Positions 45,490-55,282 of a DNA stretch of 64,000 nt are shown here, piece after piece. Numbering within the stretch: position 1 is the first letter of the stretch; every line of letters begins with the position of its first letter. The notes under the pieces are model-generated. The model searched no databases. It was given only the letters and a program-made list of their open reading frames with translations, and had not been told where the DNA came from. The stretch comes from Streptomyces sp. I6 (GTDB lineage: Bacteria > Actinomycetota > Actinomycetes > Streptomycetales > Streptomycetaceae). Position numbers and translations under genes: made by a program. The stretch covers positions 4,348,501 to 4,412,500 of the forward strand of contig RHDP01000001.1 in assembly GCA_003725745.1 (NCBI GenBank), given 5' to 3'.

Positions 45490-47373
45490 TCAGGTGGCCA
45501 GCTCGAACCAGACGACCTTGCCCGTGGACAGCCGGGTCGCTCCCCACCGTCTGGCCAGCCGGTTCACCAGGAACAGCCCGCGGCCGCCCTCGTCCGTGTC
45601 CCTGGCCCGCCGCTGGCGCGGCAGCTGCGGGGAGTCGTCGCCGACCTCGCAGCGCAGCACGTCGGTGCGCAGCAGCCGCAGTGTCACCGGTCGCTCCGCG
45701 TAGCGCACCGCATTGGTGACCACCTCGCTGACCAGCAGCTCAACCGAGTCGGACAGCTCCTCCAGACCCCAACGGGCCAGTGCCCTGCGGGCCAGCCGGC
45801 GGGCCCGGCCGGGCGCGGAGTCCTCCGGCTCCAGGAACCAGTAGGCGACGTCACTCGGTGCGATCCCGTCGAAACGGGCCGCGAGCAGGGCGATGTCGTC
45901 GTCCCGGTCGCCCGGGCCCAGCATGTCCAGCACGTCGTCGCAGAGCGCCTCCAGCGGTGGCGAGTGGTCGGGCCCGGTGAGCTGCGCGGTCGCGGCCAGC
46001 CGCTCCCTCAGCTGCTCGATTCCGGTCCACACGTCCCGCAGCCGCGACTCCACCAGCCCGTCGGTGTAGAGCAGCAGGGTGGCCCCCGCGGGCGCGTCCA
46101 GCTCCACGGCCTCGAAGTCCACCCCGCCCACGCCGATGGGGGCGCCCGGCGGCACCCGCAGCACCTCCGCCCGGCCGCCGAGGTGCAGCAGTATCGGCGG
46201 CGGATGGCCGGCGTTGGCGATGGTGATGCGGTGCGAGACCGGGTCGTAGACCGCGTACAGGCAGGTCGCCATGCGGTCGGTGCCGAGCCGCTGCGCCTGT
46301 TCGTCGAGGTGGTGCAGCACCTCCTGCGGCGGCAGGTCCAGACCGGCCAGGGTCTGGGCCGTCGTCCGCAGCTGGCCCATGATCGCGGCCGACGTCATGG
46401 AATGGCCCATGACGTCGCCGACGACCAGCGCGACCCGGCTGCCGGGCAGCGGGATGGCGTCGTACCAGTCGCCGCCGACCCGGGCCGTCTCCGCGGCCGG
46501 GAGGTAGCGGGAGGCCAGCCGTACACCGGTCGGCTGCGGCAGCCCCTCGGGCAGCATCGTGCGCTGCAGCTCGTCCGCGATGTAGGCCTCACGGCCGTAG
46601 AGGACCGCCTTGTCGATGCCCAGCGCGGTGTGCGTCGCCAGCTGGGCGGCCACGAGCAGATCGTCCGGCTCGAAGGCCGGCCGGTCGGACCGGCGCAGGA
46701 AGATCGCGGCGCCGGTGACCCGGCGGCGGCCGCGCAGCGGGGCCAGGATCGACCGGTGCCCCGCGGGCAGGGTCCGGCCGTCGCCCAGCAGCTCGGGCAG
46801 GGCCGCACGGGCGGCGGCCGAGTCGCCGAAGACGGGACGTACACCGCGCAGCACCTCCGCCAGCGCGCCGCCCGCGATCACCTCGCACAGCTCGGCGGCC
46901 GGCGCGACCTCGGCCGGCGCGCCGAGCACCGGCACCTGGAAGCCGCCCAGCAGGGCGCCGTCGGTGTCCTCGTCCGTTAAACGCAGCCTGTCGGTCCTGC
47001 GCAGCCGCAGCACGAACGGCACGACGGGCCGCTCGTCGCCCACCGGCAGCGGATCCCGCAGGTACACGAGGATCGCGTCGGAGAACGTGGGCACCGTGGC
47101 CCGGCACAGCCCGAGCACGATCTCGTCCAGATCTATCCCACGGGAGATCCGCCGGGTCGCCGCACCGACGAACCGCAGCCGGTCGCCCTCGCGGCGGGCC
47201 GGCCCCGCGGCGCCCTGCGGCGGCTCCGGGGGTGCGGGCGGCTGCGGCGGGACCGCCGCGGGCGCGGCCGGCCGCGGGGCATGGGCGGCGGCCTCCTGCC
47301 GCGGCCGGGTGCGCTCCTGCGGCCGGGCGGCGACAGGCTGCCGGCCTTCGTGGGAGGTGGGATGCTCCGTCAC
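45490..47373 (-). CDS. GAF-SpoIIE phosphatase-HATPase signalling protein
   Basis: A 627-residue cytoplasmic regulator. A Pro/Ala-rich N-terminus (about 1-60) precedes a GAF-like sensor (about 70-285). The PP2C/SpoIIE phosphatase domain (about 300-490) has [24 protein letters not shown] and [12 protein letters not shown]-terminal GHKL ATPase resembling anti-sigma kinases (about 510-627) has [13 protein letters not shown] and [14 protein letters not shown]. Such proteins act in partner switching: they dephosphorylate anti-anti-sigma factors, while the kinase domain can phosphorylate them or bind sigma. The GTG at 47373 has only a weak AGG site. No anti-anti-sigma gene is adjacent. Confidence 0.88.
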   Translation of the reverse strand: MTEHPTSHEGRQPVAARPQERTRPRQEAAAHAPRPAAPAAVPPQPPAPPEPPQGAAGPARREGDRLRFVGAATRRISRGIDLDEIVLGLCRATVPTFSDAILVYLRDPLPVGDERPVVPFVLRLRRTDRLRLTDEDTDGALLGGFQVPVLGAPAEVAPAAELCEVIAGGALAEVLRGVRPVFGDSAAARAALPELLGDGRTLPAGHRSILAPLRGRRRVTGAAIFLRRSDRPAFEPDDLLVAAQLATHTALGIDKAVLYGREAYIADELQRTMLPEGLPQPTGVRLASRYLPAAETARVGGDWYDAIPLPGSRVALVVGDVMGHSMTSAAIMGQLRTTAQTLAGLDLPPQEVLHHLDEQAQRLGTDRMATCLYAVYDPVSHRITIANAGHPPPILLHLGGRAEVLRVPPGAPIGVGGVDFEAVELDAPAGATLLLYTDGLVESRLRDVWTGIEQLRERLAATAQLTGPDHSPPLEALCDDVLDMLGPGDRDDDIALLAARFDGIAPSDVAYWFLEPEDSAPGRARRLARRALARWGLEELSDSVELLVSEVVTNAVRYAERPVTLRLLRTDVLRCEVGDDSPQLPRQRRARDTDEGGRGLFLVNRLARRWGATRLSTGKVVWFELAT

Positions 47374-47783
47374 GCCTGGGATTCCGTCCGTCCGGGCCGG
47401 TGGTACGAGGCTGGGAACCGTCCTGCCGACCCTGCCGGGCACGGCACGACCGCGACCGCGGCGCCCGGATTCCCGGGTGCCACCGGGCGCCTCCGGGGGC
47501 GGTGACGATCGTGGCTGCGCCGCGGTTCCCGGGGCCGCCGGGTGAACGCACCCGGGGCCCGGGACGGCAACGCCCCTGGAAGGTCGATATAGCCCATACC
47601 CAATCCGGGCGAGGCATCGACAGGTCGGGGGGTGCCCGGGCGCACATCCGGCACGGTTCGGTCCCCCTTGTGATGACGTGCGGTCAGTTCTTGTACGGCG
47701 CTCAGTCTTTGATGCGACGTGGTCTTGCGGAGGACGATCCTACGTTTGAACCCCGGGGGCGCATCAAGGGTCTCACGCCGTCG
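47374..47783. other. Intergenic region upstream of the SpoIIE-type gene
   Basis: No gene is supported. GGGTAT on the minus strand at 47601-47596 resembles the -10 of sigma-B-like promoters but lacks a clear -35. TTGATGCG (47709-47716) and CGCATCAA (47760-47767) form an 8-bp closing stem around a smaller hairpin AGGA-CGA-TCCT (47731-47741), possibly the 3' end of the DUF402 transcript. Confidence 0.35.
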
Positions 47784-48449
47784 TCATGCGGACGTGGCTG
47801 CCGGGGTCCGATTCCAGTCGGCCGGCAGCTCCGGCACAGGCCAGCGGGGGTCGGGCCGCCAGTCCTCCCAGCCGTCGGAGTACGGCGGGCCCCAGTCCCT
47901 GATCAGCGCGACCGCGTCCAGACCCGCCGCACGCACCCGCCGCGCCTGCTCCTCGGCCATCAGCCCGGCCGACCGGGCCTGGTCGAACTCGTCCTCGTCC
48001 AGCCAGTACCAGCTGCGGTCCGGCTGCACGGCGATGTCCAGAAAATGGTCCTCGGAGTCGATCCCTCCGGACCAACGCAGATGCGGCTCCTCCAGGTTCA
48101 CGTACCAGTTCCTGAACCGCCAGCCCTGCTCCCAGAAGAGCCACACCGACCACGCGTCGCCGGGCCGGGCGAGCTTCAGCACACCCGTGCCGGACCAGCG
48201 GGCGCGTACGGTCGTCCGGGGCGCCGTGTAGCGCGTGGCGAGCGGCTCGTCGTGCACCGGAGTCCCGTCGGCGAGCACCGGCTTGACGCACTCGGTGCCC
48301 GGGGCCATCCACACCGCCAGCAACTCGTCGGTGTCCCGGACCACGGTCACGGGCCTGCAGATGTGCACCTCGGAGGAGCCGTTGCCGCGATACCGCCAGA
48401 GGATCTGCTCCCCCGGCGCCCAGTGCTCGAAGCCCGCCGATCCCGCCAT
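47784..48449 (-). CDS. DUF402 (FomD-like) protein
   Basis: A 221-residue cytoplasmic protein of the DUF402 family, which includes FomD-type phosphodiesterases and nucleoside diphosphate hydrolases. WYVNLEEPHLRWSGGIDSED and HFLDIAVQPDRSWYWLDEDEF (in part) carry the conserved acidic metal-binding residues. The substrate is unknown. ATG 48449 is preceded by AGGA in TTAGGATCTCCGC, directly at the junction with a MITE-like element, so the native promoter is separated from the gene. Confidence 0.82.
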   Translation of the reverse strand: MAGSAGFEHWAPGEQILWRYRGNGSSEVHICRPVTVVRDTDELLAVWMAPGTECVKPVLADGTPVHDEPLATRYTAPRTTVRARWSGTGVLKLARPGDAWSVWLFWEQGWRFRNWYVNLEEPHLRWSGGIDSEDHFLDIAVQPDRSWYWLDEDEFDQARSAGLMAEEQARRVRAAGLDAVALIRDWGPPYSDGWEDWRPDPRWPVPELPADWNRTPAATSA

Positions 48450-48461
48450 GCGGAGATCCTA

Positions 48462-48626
48462 AGGGCTGTCCCGCAATCCCCAGCGGGCGCACGACGACAG
48501 CTGCTGCACCTCGCTGTGCTGTCGGATCGCCCGAATACGCCCAGGAGTATGAGGACGACCTTCCGCCCTGCGATGCACCCCGTCTGACGCCGTGCGCTGA
48601 TCCGCCAGTGATGACGGGACAGCCCT
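48462..48626. mobile_element. 165-bp MITE-like element
   Basis: Perfect 12-bp terminal inverted repeats AGGGCTGTCCCG (48462-48473) and CGGGACAGCCCT (48615-48626), flanked by TA on both sides (48460-48461 and 48627-48628), a probable target duplication. The interior has no gene. Similar GGGCTGTCCCG-ended sequences are familiar from other Streptomyces intergenic regions (from memory, not checked). It is probably moved by a transposase encoded elsewhere. Confidence 0.8.
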
Positions 48627-48629
48627 TAG

Positions 48630-48949
48630 TGCCGAGGCCGGCGGCGCCGGCCCGCCGGGCGGCGTCGGCCGGTGCGTCCCCCCGCGGGGCGGCCGGCGGT
48701 CCCGGCGGCGGAGAGCACCCGGCTCGCGGCCGACGCGGCGGTGTCGGGCGGCGGTGTCGGGTGGCGCGGCGGTGTCGGGCGGCGCGGCAGCGGCGGCTCC
48801 CGGCAGTGGCCGGGTGCGGGAGTCGGGGCAGGGCCGTCGGGGTGGGAGGAGCCGGGTGCGGGAGTCGGCGCAGGCACGCCGGGCCCGGCGGGGAGCACCG
48901 CGCGGTACGGCCGCCGACGGTCCGCCGGGGGCCCGGCGGCCGCGCGGCC
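48630..48949. repeat. Low-complexity tract between the MITE and fumC
   Basis: GCGGTGTCGGGCGGC repeats at about 48745-48790 and two copies of GCCGGGTGCGGGAGTCGG (about 48808 and 48849). No gene is supported in this stretch. Confidence 0.6.
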
Positions 48950-50356
48950 TCAGGGACGCGTCATCCGCAGCACGTCCAGCGCCTCGTCCAGCTGCTCGAC
49001 CGTGAGCGCCCCGCGTTCCACGTACCCGCCCTCCAGCACCACCTCGCGGATCGTCTTCCGCTCCGCCAGGGACCTCTTGACGACCCTCGCGGCCTCCTCG
49101 TACCCGATGTACCTGTTGAGCGGGGTGACGACGGACGGCGACGACTCGGCGTACTCGCGGGCCCGGTCCTCGTCGGCGGTGATCCCGTCCACCGTGCGGT
49201 CGGCGAGCAGCCGGGACGCGTTCGCGAGGAGGCGCACCGACTCCAGCAGGTTCTTGGCCATCACGGGCAGCATCACGTTCAGCTCGAAGTTCCCCGCGGC
49301 GCCCGCCACCGCGACCGTCGTGTCATTGCCCATGACCTGCGCGGCCACCATGAGGACGGCTTCGGGGACGACCGGGTTGACCTTGCCCGGCATGATCGAG
49401 GAACCGGGCTGGAGGTCGGGCAGCCGGATCTCGGCGAGACCGGTGCGCGGGCCGCTCGCCATCCAGCGCAGATCGTTCGAGATCTTGGTGAGCGAGACGG
49501 CGACCGTCCGCAGCTGGCCGCTGGTCTCCACGAGTCCGTCGCGGGCACCCTGCGCCTCGAAGTGGTCGCGTGCCTCGGTCAGCGGCAGTCCGGTCGCCCG
49601 CGCCACCTCGGCGATGACGGCCGCCGGGAACCCGGGCGGCGTGTTGATGCCGGTGCCGACCGCCGTACCGCCGAGCGGGAGTTCGGCGAGCCGGGGGAGC
49701 GAGGCGTCGAGCCGTTCGATCCCGTACCGGATCTGCGCGGCGTAGCCGCTGAACTCCTGGCCGAGAGTGACCGGTGTCGCGTCCATCAGATGGGTGCGGC
49801 CGGCCTTCACCACACCGGCGAACTCCGCGGCCTTGCGCTCCAGGGCCTCCGCCAGGTGCTCCAGCGCGGGGACCAGGTCCCGCGTCACGGCGGCCGTCGC
49901 GGCGATGTGGATCGACGAGGGGAAGACGTCGTTGGACGACTGCGAGGCGTTGACGTGGTCGTTCGGGTGGACGTCGCGGCCGAGGCGCTCACCGGCGAGG
50001 GTGGCCAGGACCTCGTTCATGTTCATGTTGGACGACGTCCCCGAACCGGTCTGGAAGACGTCGACGGGGAAGTGCTCGTCCCAGAGGCCCTCGGCGACCT
50101 CGGCGGCCGCTTCCTGGATGGCCCCCGCGATGTCCTCGTCGAGCACGCCGAGCTCCGCGTTGACCTTGGCGGCGCCCTGCTTGATCCGGGCCAGGGCTTC
50201 CACATGGGCGCGTTCCAGCCGCAGCCCGGAGAGCGGGAAGTTCTCCACCGCCCGCTGGGTCTGGGCGCGCCATTTCGCGTGCTCCGGCACGCGCACCGCT
50301 CCCATGGAGTCGTGTTCGATCCGGTGGCGGCCTGCGTTCTCGCTCGTGTCGGACAT
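48950..50356 (-). CDS. fumC: Fumarase class II
   Basis: A 468-residue oxygen-stable fumarate hydratase of the TCA cycle. [27 protein letters not shown] and the signature [18 protein letters not shown] identify the fumarase/aspartase superfamily; [17 protein letters not shown] carries the catalytic-region His. ATG 50356 follows AGGAGG. It is separated from the class I fumarase gene by a strong hairpin, so the two are separate transcripts. Paralogous aspartase activity is less likely given the signature context. Confidence 0.92.
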   Translation of the reverse strand: MSDTSENAGRHRIEHDSMGAVRVPEHAKWRAQTQRAVENFPLSGLRLERAHVEALARIKQGAAKVNAELGVLDEDIAGAIQEAAAEVAEGLWDEHFPVDVFQTGSGTSSNMNMNEVLATLAGERLGRDVHPNDHVNASQSSNDVFPSSIHIAATAAVTRDLVPALEHLAEALERKAAEFAGVVKAGRTHLMDATPVTLGQEFSGYAAQIRYGIERLDASLPRLAELPLGGTAVGTGINTPPGFPAAVIAEVARATGLPLTEARDHFEAQGARDGLVETSGQLRTVAVSLTKISNDLRWMASGPRTGLAEIRLPDLQPGSSIMPGKVNPVVPEAVLMVAAQVMGNDTTVAVAGAAGNFELNVMLPVMAKNLLESVRLLANASRLLADRTVDGITADEDRAREYAESSPSVVTPLNRYIGYEEAARVVKRSLAERKTIREVVLEGGYVERGALTVEQLDEALDVLRMTRP

Positions 50357-50475
50357 CGTCGAACCTCCTGGTCAAGGTCAGCACACCCCTGGTAGCGGGT
50401 ATTCCCAGGCGCCCCGGCCTATGCCCGGGTGCCCCGGCGGCCCATGCGAATGGCGGCCGGTGGAACGCGCGGTGC

Positions 50476-50518
50476 GGGTGGGCGCCTCCGGCGGCAGGCC
50501 CGCGGGAGGCGCCCACCC
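50476..50518 (-). terminator. Terminator between the two fumarase genes
   Basis: Perfect 14-bp arms GGGTGGGCGCCTCC (50476-50489) and GGAGGCGCCCACCC (50505-50518) with a 15-base loop, ending the class I fumarase transcript before fumC. Confidence 0.75.
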
Positions 50519-50620
50519 GTCCCTCCGGGGCCTCGGGTCCCGGGGACGGACGGGCCCTCTCGGGCCGGGGGCCGTGCGGGGCCGCCGTGCGGGCCCCGGA
50601 GGAGTCCCGGAGCCCCGGGC

Positions 50621-52369
50621 TCAGGCCCGACCGGGGCCGCGGACCGGGATGGAGGTGAAGGTCGGCGCGGGCGCGGGGTCCTGGAAGAAGTCGCCGCCCT
50701 TGTCGTCGACGACGATGAACGCCGGGAAGTCCTCGACCTCGATCTTCCAGACGGCCTCCATGCCGAGCTCCTCGTACTCGACCACCTCGACCTTCTTGAT
50801 GCAGTCCTGGGCGAGGCGCGCCGCGGGTCCGCCGATCGAGCCGAGGTAGAAGCCGCCGTGCTCCTTGCAGGCGTCCGTGACCTGCCGGCTGCGGTTGCCC
50901 TTGGCCAGCATGACCTTGGAGCCGCCCGCCGCCTGGAACTGCTCGACGTAGGAGTCCATCCGACCGGCCGTCGTCGGGCCGAAGGAGCCGGACGCGTAGC
51001 CCTCCGGGGTCTTCGCGGGGCCGGCGTAGTAGACCGGGTGGTCCCTGAGGTACTGCGGCATCTCCTCGCCCGCGTCCAGCCGCTCCTTGATCTTGGCGTG
51101 TGCGATGTCGCGGGCCACGACGAGCGGGCCGGTGAGCGAAAGCCGCGTCCTGACCGGGTACTTGGTCAGCTCGGCCAGGATCTCGCCCATCGGCCGGTTG
51201 AGGTCGATCCGCACCACGTCGCCGCTCTCGTCGAGCTGCTCGTCGGTGGTCTCCGGCAGGAAGCGCGCCGGGTCCGTCTCCAGCTGCTCCAGGAAGACGC
51301 CCTCCGCGGTGATCTTCGCGACCGCCTGGCGGTCGGCGGAGCAGGACACGGCGATCGCCACGGGGCAGGACGCGCCGTGCCGCGGGAGCCGTACCACCCG
51401 CACGTCGTGGCAGAAGTACTTGCCGCCGAACTGCGCGCCGATGCCGATCCGCTGCGTCAGCTCGAAGACCTTCTGCTCAAGCTCCTTGTCCCGGAAGCCG
51501 TGCCCGAGGTCCGAACCCTCCTCCGGCAGCTCGTCCAGGTAGTGCGCGGAGGCGTACTTCGCGGTCTTCAGCGCGTACTCGGCCGACGTGCCGCCGACGA
51601 CGACGGCCAGGTGGTACGGCGGGCACGCGGCCGTGCCCAGCGAGCGGATCTTCTCCTCCAGGAACCTCATCATGGAGGCCTCGTTCAGGACCGCCTTCGT
51701 CTCCTGGTAGAGGAACGACTTGTTGGCGGAGCCGCCGCCCTTGGCCATGAAGAGGAACTTGTACGCGCCGCCGTCCGTCGCGTACAGCTCGATCTGCGCC
51801 GGCAGGTTCGTGCCGGTGTTCCTCTCCTCCCACATGGTGAGCGGGGCCATCTGGGAGTAGCGCAGGTTGAGCCTGGTGTAGGCGTCGAAGACGCCGCGGC
51901 TCAGGGCCTCCTCGTCACCGCCCTCGGTGAGGACGTTCTGCCCGCGCTTGCCCATGACGATCGCCGTGCCGGTGTCCTGGCACATGGGGAGCACGCCCGC
52001 CGCCGCGATGTTCGCGTTCTTCAGCAGGTCCAGGGCGACGAACTTGTCGTTCGCCGACGCGTCGGGGTCGTCGATGATCCTGCGCAGCTGGGCGAGGTGC
52101 GCAGGGCGGAGGTAGTGCTGGATGTCGTGCACGGCCTCCTCGGCGAGCCTGCGCAGCGCCTCCGGCTCGACCTTGAGGAAGGTCCGCCCGTCGGCCTCGA
52201 AGGTGGAGACGCCCTCGGCGGTGACCAGGCGGTAGGGCGTGGTGTCCTCCCCCAGGGGCAGCAGATCGGTGTAGGCGAACGCAGGGCGGGTCGGGCGGGA
52301 ATCGGCAGGGCGGGTCGGGCGGGAATCGGCAGGGCGGGTCGGGCGGGAGACAGGGGGCATTACGGCCAT
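50621..52369 (-). CDS. Fumarate hydratase class I (Fe-S)
   Basis: A 582-residue oxygen-labile [4Fe-4S] fumarase. Cluster cysteines are expected in [19 protein letters not shown] and [34 protein letters not shown] and [18 protein letters not shown] follow in the C-terminal beta domain. The N-terminus carries three tandem [12 protein letters not shown] units from a 24-bp DNA repeat (52282-52347), absent from most homologues. ATG 52369 or 52360 is possible. A second fumarase gene lies 264 bp downstream; pairs of labile and stable fumarases are usually used under different iron and oxidative conditions. Confidence 0.92.
   Translation of the reverse strand: MAVMPPVSRPTRPADSRPTRPADSRPTRPAFAYTDLLPLGEDTTPYRLVTAEGVSTFEADGRTFLKVEPEALRRLAEEAVHDIQHYLRPAHLAQLRRIIDDPDASANDKFVALDLLKNANIAAAGVLPMCQDTGTAIVMGKRGQNVLTEGGDEEALSRGVFDAYTRLNLRYSQMAPLTMWEERNTGTNLPAQIELYATDGGAYKFLFMAKGGGSANKSFLYQETKAVLNEASMMRFLEEKIRSLGTAACPPYHLAVVVGGTSAEYALKTAKYASAHYLDELPEEGSDLGHGFRDKELEQKVFELTQRIGIGAQFGGKYFCHDVRVVRLPRHGASCPVAIAVSCSADRQAVAKITAEGVFLEQLETDPARFLPETTDEQLDESGDVVRIDLNRPMGEILAELTKYPVRTRLSLTGPLVVARDIAHAKIKERLDAGEEMPQYLRDHPVYYAGPAKTPEGYASGSFGPTTAGRMDSYVEQFQAAGGSKVMLAKGNRSRQVTDACKEHGGFYLGSIGGPAARLAQDCIKKVEVVEYEELGMEAVWKIEVEDFPAFIVVDDKGGDFFQDPAPAPTFTSIPVRGPGRA
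52282..52347. repeat. 24-bp tandem repeat in the class I fumarase 5' end
   Basis: Copies begin CAGGGCGGGTCGGGCGGG at 52282, 52306 and 52330 (last partial). Being in frame, it makes a basic, proline-rich N-terminal extension that can vary in length. Confidence 0.85.
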
Positions 52370-52465
52370 TCCTCACTCGGCAGACGGCGGCTGGCATCCT
52401 CGGGCAGCGCGCCCACAAGGGTAAGACGCCTGCTGCCGTCCGGGCTTGTGAGGTAAGGCTCAGTC

Positions 52466-52563
52466 GGAGCCCGGAGCCCGGAGCCCGGAGCCCGGAGCCC
52501 GGAGCCCGGAGCCCGGAGCCCGGAGCCCGGAGCCCGGAGCCCGGAGCCCGGAGCCCGGAGCCC
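52466..52563. repeat. Heptanucleotide microsatellite GGAGCCC x14
   Basis: Fourteen perfect copies of GGAGCCC lie between the class I fumarase start and the DUF1707 gene. Downstream, from about 52599 to 52660, further GGCCGTGTCCGG-like units follow. No gene is supported in 52370-52844. The number of copies is likely to vary between strains or with assembly. Confidence 0.9.
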
Positions 52564-52812
52564 GGAACGGCCGGATCCTCCCGGGGCATGTCCTGGGTCG
52601 TGTGCGGGGGCATGTCCTGGGCCGTGTCCGGGGCCGTGTGCGGGGCCGTGTCCGGGGTGACGGCCGGGCGGGTTCGGGAGTGCGGCGAGCGGCCCGCCGC
52701 CGGGTCCGGGTGCCGGTGCGCGCGCCGGGGCAGGGGGCGCGCCGGCGTGCGTTCCGTCGCGAGGTCGCGGGGCGTGCGCTGCGCCCCGGAGGTGCCGCGC
52801 GCGGCCACTAGT

Positions 52813-52826
52813 CGCGATCTATCGCG
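52813..52826. promoter_or_regulatory. Palindrome at the DUF1707 promoter
   Basis: CGCGAT-CT-ATCGCG, followed by a third half-site TATCGC and TAGGGT (52833-52838), which could be a -10 for a nearly leaderless GTG start at 52845. The palindrome would then lie in the -35 region, as an operator. Confidence 0.35.
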
Positions 52827-52844
52827 TATCGCTAGGGTGTCGGT

Positions 52845-53537
52845 GTGGACCTCGACAAGCACGACTCAGCGGACCCCGGGCGCCGACAGCCCCAGAATCC
52901 GGTCGCGCCCGCGGACCCCGCCGGGGCCGTCCGCGCTTCCGACGCCGACCGCGACAGGACGGCGGACATCCTCCGGGAGGCCCTCGCCGAGGGACGGCTC
53001 GACGCCGAGGAGCACGCCGAGCGGATCGACGCGGTCTACCGCGCCAAGACCGTGGGCGAACTGGAGCCGATCGTCCGCGACCTCCCGGCGGGCCGCTCGC
53101 CCCGGCGGGAGCCCGCCTTCCACACCGACGGTCCCGAGGCCGCCGTCGGCCCCTCGGAGAACCTCGTCGCCGTCTTCTCCAGTTCCACCCGCAAGGGGCG
53201 TTGGCGCGTAGGCACCAGGACCCAGGCGTTCTCGCTCTTCGGCAACATCGAGATCGACCTGACCGAGGCCATGTTCGGCCAGCGGCTCAGCGTCATCAAC
53301 GCCATCTCGATCTTCGGCAATGTGGAGGTCCGCGTCCCCGAGAACATCTCGCTGCGCGGCAGCGGCACGGGCGTCTTCGGGAACTTCGAGGTCGTGACGC
53401 TGGAGGCCGCCGATCCGGAGGCCCCGGTCGTGGTCGTCAACGGCTGTTCCGTTTTCGGCAATGTGGAGGCGAAGCCGAAGCGCGGTAAGCGCGTCGCGGA
53501 CCTCCACGACCGGCTGCGCAAACATCTGGGGCACTGA
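52845..53537 (+). CDS. DUF1707 and LiaF-like domain protein
   Basis: A 230-residue protein. The N-terminal DUF1707 (about 30-82) has RASDADRDRTADILREALAE and GRLDAEEHAERIDAVYRAKT. The C-terminal beta-helix repeats (SLFGNIEIDLTEA, SIFGNVEVRVPE, GVFGNFEVVTLEA, SVFGNVEAKPK) resemble the LiaF/DUF2154-like domain used in cell-envelope stress proteins. No membrane helix is seen. The GTG at 52845 is preceded by AGGGTG. Together with the following WhiB-like and glpX genes it forms a conserved actinobacterial neighbourhood. Confidence 0.85.
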   Translation: MDLDKHDSADPGRRQPQNPVAPADPAGAVRASDADRDRTADILREALAEGRLDAEEHAERIDAVYRAKTVGELEPIVRDLPAGRSPRREPAFHTDGPEAAVGPSENLVAVFSSSTRKGRWRVGTRTQAFSLFGNIEIDLTEAMFGQRLSVINAISIFGNVEVRVPENISLRGSGTGVFGNFEVVTLEAADPEAPVVVVNGCSVFGNVEAKPKRGKRVADLHDRLRKHLGH

Positions 53538-53673
53538 CACCGGGAGCGGGCGGAGCGGCCGCCTGCGGTTCCGGCCCGCGGAACGCGATGCCACTCAGTG
53601 CATAGGCGCGCGTACAGCGGGTAGGCCTTGCTGCATCGTCTCTCGCTCGCGAAGCCGTCGTCAGGAGTAGACC

Positions 53674-54024
53674 GTGCTGCAACTGCCGCATCAGTCCCTG
53701 CAGGTAGCCGTTCCTCCCCAGCGTTCTGCCGCTCGGGAAGACCAGGACGCGCCCTGGCACACGGAGGCGGTGTGCCGCCGGGACGAAGCCGGACTGTTCT
53801 TCGCGCCCTCCAAGGAACCGACGGCGGCGCGGCTCTCGCGCGAGGACGCAGCCAAGCGTGTCTGCGCCCGCTGCCCCGTCATGGTCGAGTGCCGGGAACA
53901 CGCACTGCTCCAGCCCGAGCCCTACGGTGTGTGGGGCGGGCTGACCGCGGCCGAGCGCCGGGTCGTCCTGGCCCGCCGCCGCAGGCGCGAGACGGAGATC
54001 AAGAAGGCGGCCTCGGCGGCCTGA
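53674..54024 (+). CDS. WhiB-like iron-sulfur regulator (probably WblI)
   Basis: A 116-residue WhiB-family protein that binds a [4Fe-4S] cluster and the principal sigma factor. Four cluster cysteines are Cys34 (VCRRD), Cys64 and Cys67 (CARC) and Cys73; the GVWGGLT turn is at 85-91, and a basic tail (ARRRRRETEIKK) contacts DNA. GTG 53674 follows AGGAG. In S. coelicolor the WhiB-like gene next to glpX is, from memory, wblI (SCO5046), which I infer is the orthologue. Confidence 0.92.
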   Translation: MLQLPHQSLQVAVPPQRSAAREDQDAPWHTEAVCRRDEAGLFFAPSKEPTAARLSREDAAKRVCARCPVMVECREHALLQPEPYGVWGGLTAAERRVVLARRRRRETEIKKAASAA

Positions 54025-54033
54025 CGGAGACCG

Positions 54034-54108
54034 CGGCATCCTGGCACGCACGGACGGGGGCGCCCCACCGCACATGGGGCGCCCCCGTCTTTGCGTGCCA
54101 GGATGCCG
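54034..54108. terminator. Exceptionally long inverted-repeat terminator
   Basis: Arms 54034-54067 and 54075-54108 pair 17 bp, then a 2-base mismatch, then 15 bp, around a 7-base loop: 32 of 34 positions. It lies in the 101-bp gap between the convergent WhiB-like and glpX genes. Confidence 0.9.
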
Positions 54109-54125
54109 TGTTCGCGACCCGTGTC

Positions 54126-55157
54126 CTACTTGGCGCGGTCGAAGTCGATGGCGCTGTAGGCGCGCAGCTTCGACAGGCGATGGGACGAGTCGATCTGCCG
54201 GATCGTGCCCGACTTGGAGCGCATGACGAGTGACTGGGTGGTGGCGGTCGCGGAGCGGTAGCGCACTCCGCGGAGCAGTTCGCCGTCCGTGATGCCGGTC
54301 GCGACGAAGAACACGTTGTCCCCGCTGACCAGGTCGTCCATGAAGAGCACACGGTCCAGGTCGTGGCCGGCGTCGAGGGCGCGCTGCCGCTCCTCCTCGT
54401 CCTTCGGCCACAGCTTGCCCTGGATGGTGCCGCCGAGGCACTTGATCGCGCACGCGGCGATGATGCCCTCCGGTGTGCCGCCGATGCCCATCAGCAGGTC
54501 GACGCCGGTGCCCTCGCGTACGGCCATGATCGCGCCCGCGACGTCACCGTCCGAGATGAACTTGATGCGCGCGCCCGTCTCGCGGATCTCCTTGACGATG
54601 CCCTCGTGGCGGGGGCGGTCCAGGATGACGACGGTGACGTCCTCGGGGGAGGAGTTCTTCGCCTTGGCGACCCGGCGGATGTTGACCGAGACCGGGGCGT
54701 TGATGTCGACGAAGTCGGCGGCCTCGGGGCCGGTGACCAGCTTGTCCATGTAGAACACCGCGGACGGGTCGAACATGGTGCCGCGGTCGGCCGCCGCGAG
54801 CACGGCGATCGCGTTCGGCATGCCCTTGGCGGTGAGTGTGGTGCCGTCGATCGGGTCCACGGCGATGTCGCACTCCGCGCCGGTCCCGTCGCCGATCCGC
54901 TCCCCGTTGAACAGCATCGGGGCCTCGTCCTTCTCGCCCTCGCCGATCACGACGACACCGTTCATCGACACGGTGCTCACGAGGGTGCGCATGGCCTTGA
55001 CGGCCGCGCCGTCGGCGCCGTTCTTGTCACCGCGGCCGACCCAGCGTCCGGCTGCCATGGCGGCGGCCTCGGTGACGCGTACGAGCTCCAGGGCGAGGTT
55101 GCGGTCCGGGGCCTCGGGCGAGACCTCGAGCGGGGACGGAAGATGATGCTCGGTCAT
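54126..55157 (-). CDS. glpX: Class II fructose-1,6-bisphosphatase
   Basis: A 343-residue metal-dependent gluconeogenic phosphatase. [12 protein letters not shown] and [15 protein letters not shown] carry the acidic metal site of the lithium-sensitive phosphatase superfamily; [13 protein letters not shown] and [17 protein letters not shown] are typical of GlpX. ATG 55157 has AAGGTGC just upstream; a longer same-frame reading begins in promoter sequence. It is divergent from the DUF4245 gene. Confidence 0.93.
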   Translation of the reverse strand: MTEHHLPSPLEVSPEAPDRNLALELVRVTEAAAMAAGRWVGRGDKNGADGAAVKAMRTLVSTVSMNGVVVIGEGEKDEAPMLFNGERIGDGTGAECDIAVDPIDGTTLTAKGMPNAIAVLAAADRGTMFDPSAVFYMDKLVTGPEAADFVDINAPVSVNIRRVAKAKNSSPEDVTVVILDRPRHEGIVKEIRETGARIKFISDGDVAGAIMAVREGTGVDLLMGIGGTPEGIIAACAIKCLGGTIQGKLWPKDEEERQRALDAGHDLDRVLFMDDLVSGDNVFFVATGITDGELLRGVRYRSATATTQSLVMRSKSGTIRQIDSSHRLSKLRAYSAIDFDRAK

Positions 55158-55282
55158 CGGAGCGCACCTTTCTGTACGACGACGGCCGGGATGAAGAGGG
55201 TGCTGTGACTCTATCGGTACGTCGACAAAATGAGCAGAGGGGCCCACGTCTGAGCACACGGCCTTGATGCGACGATAGTGCG

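Noticed and set aside
47596..47601. Sigma-B-like -10 (GGGTAT) upstream of the SpoIIE-type gene
   Set aside because: No convincing -35 at the required spacing and a 220-base distance to the start; noted only within the gap entry.
47741..47765. tRNA-like TTTGAACCCCGGG segment
   Set aside because: No cloverleaf, anticodon arm or acceptor stem of tRNA size can be built around it; no tRNA or rRNA gene was found in the window.
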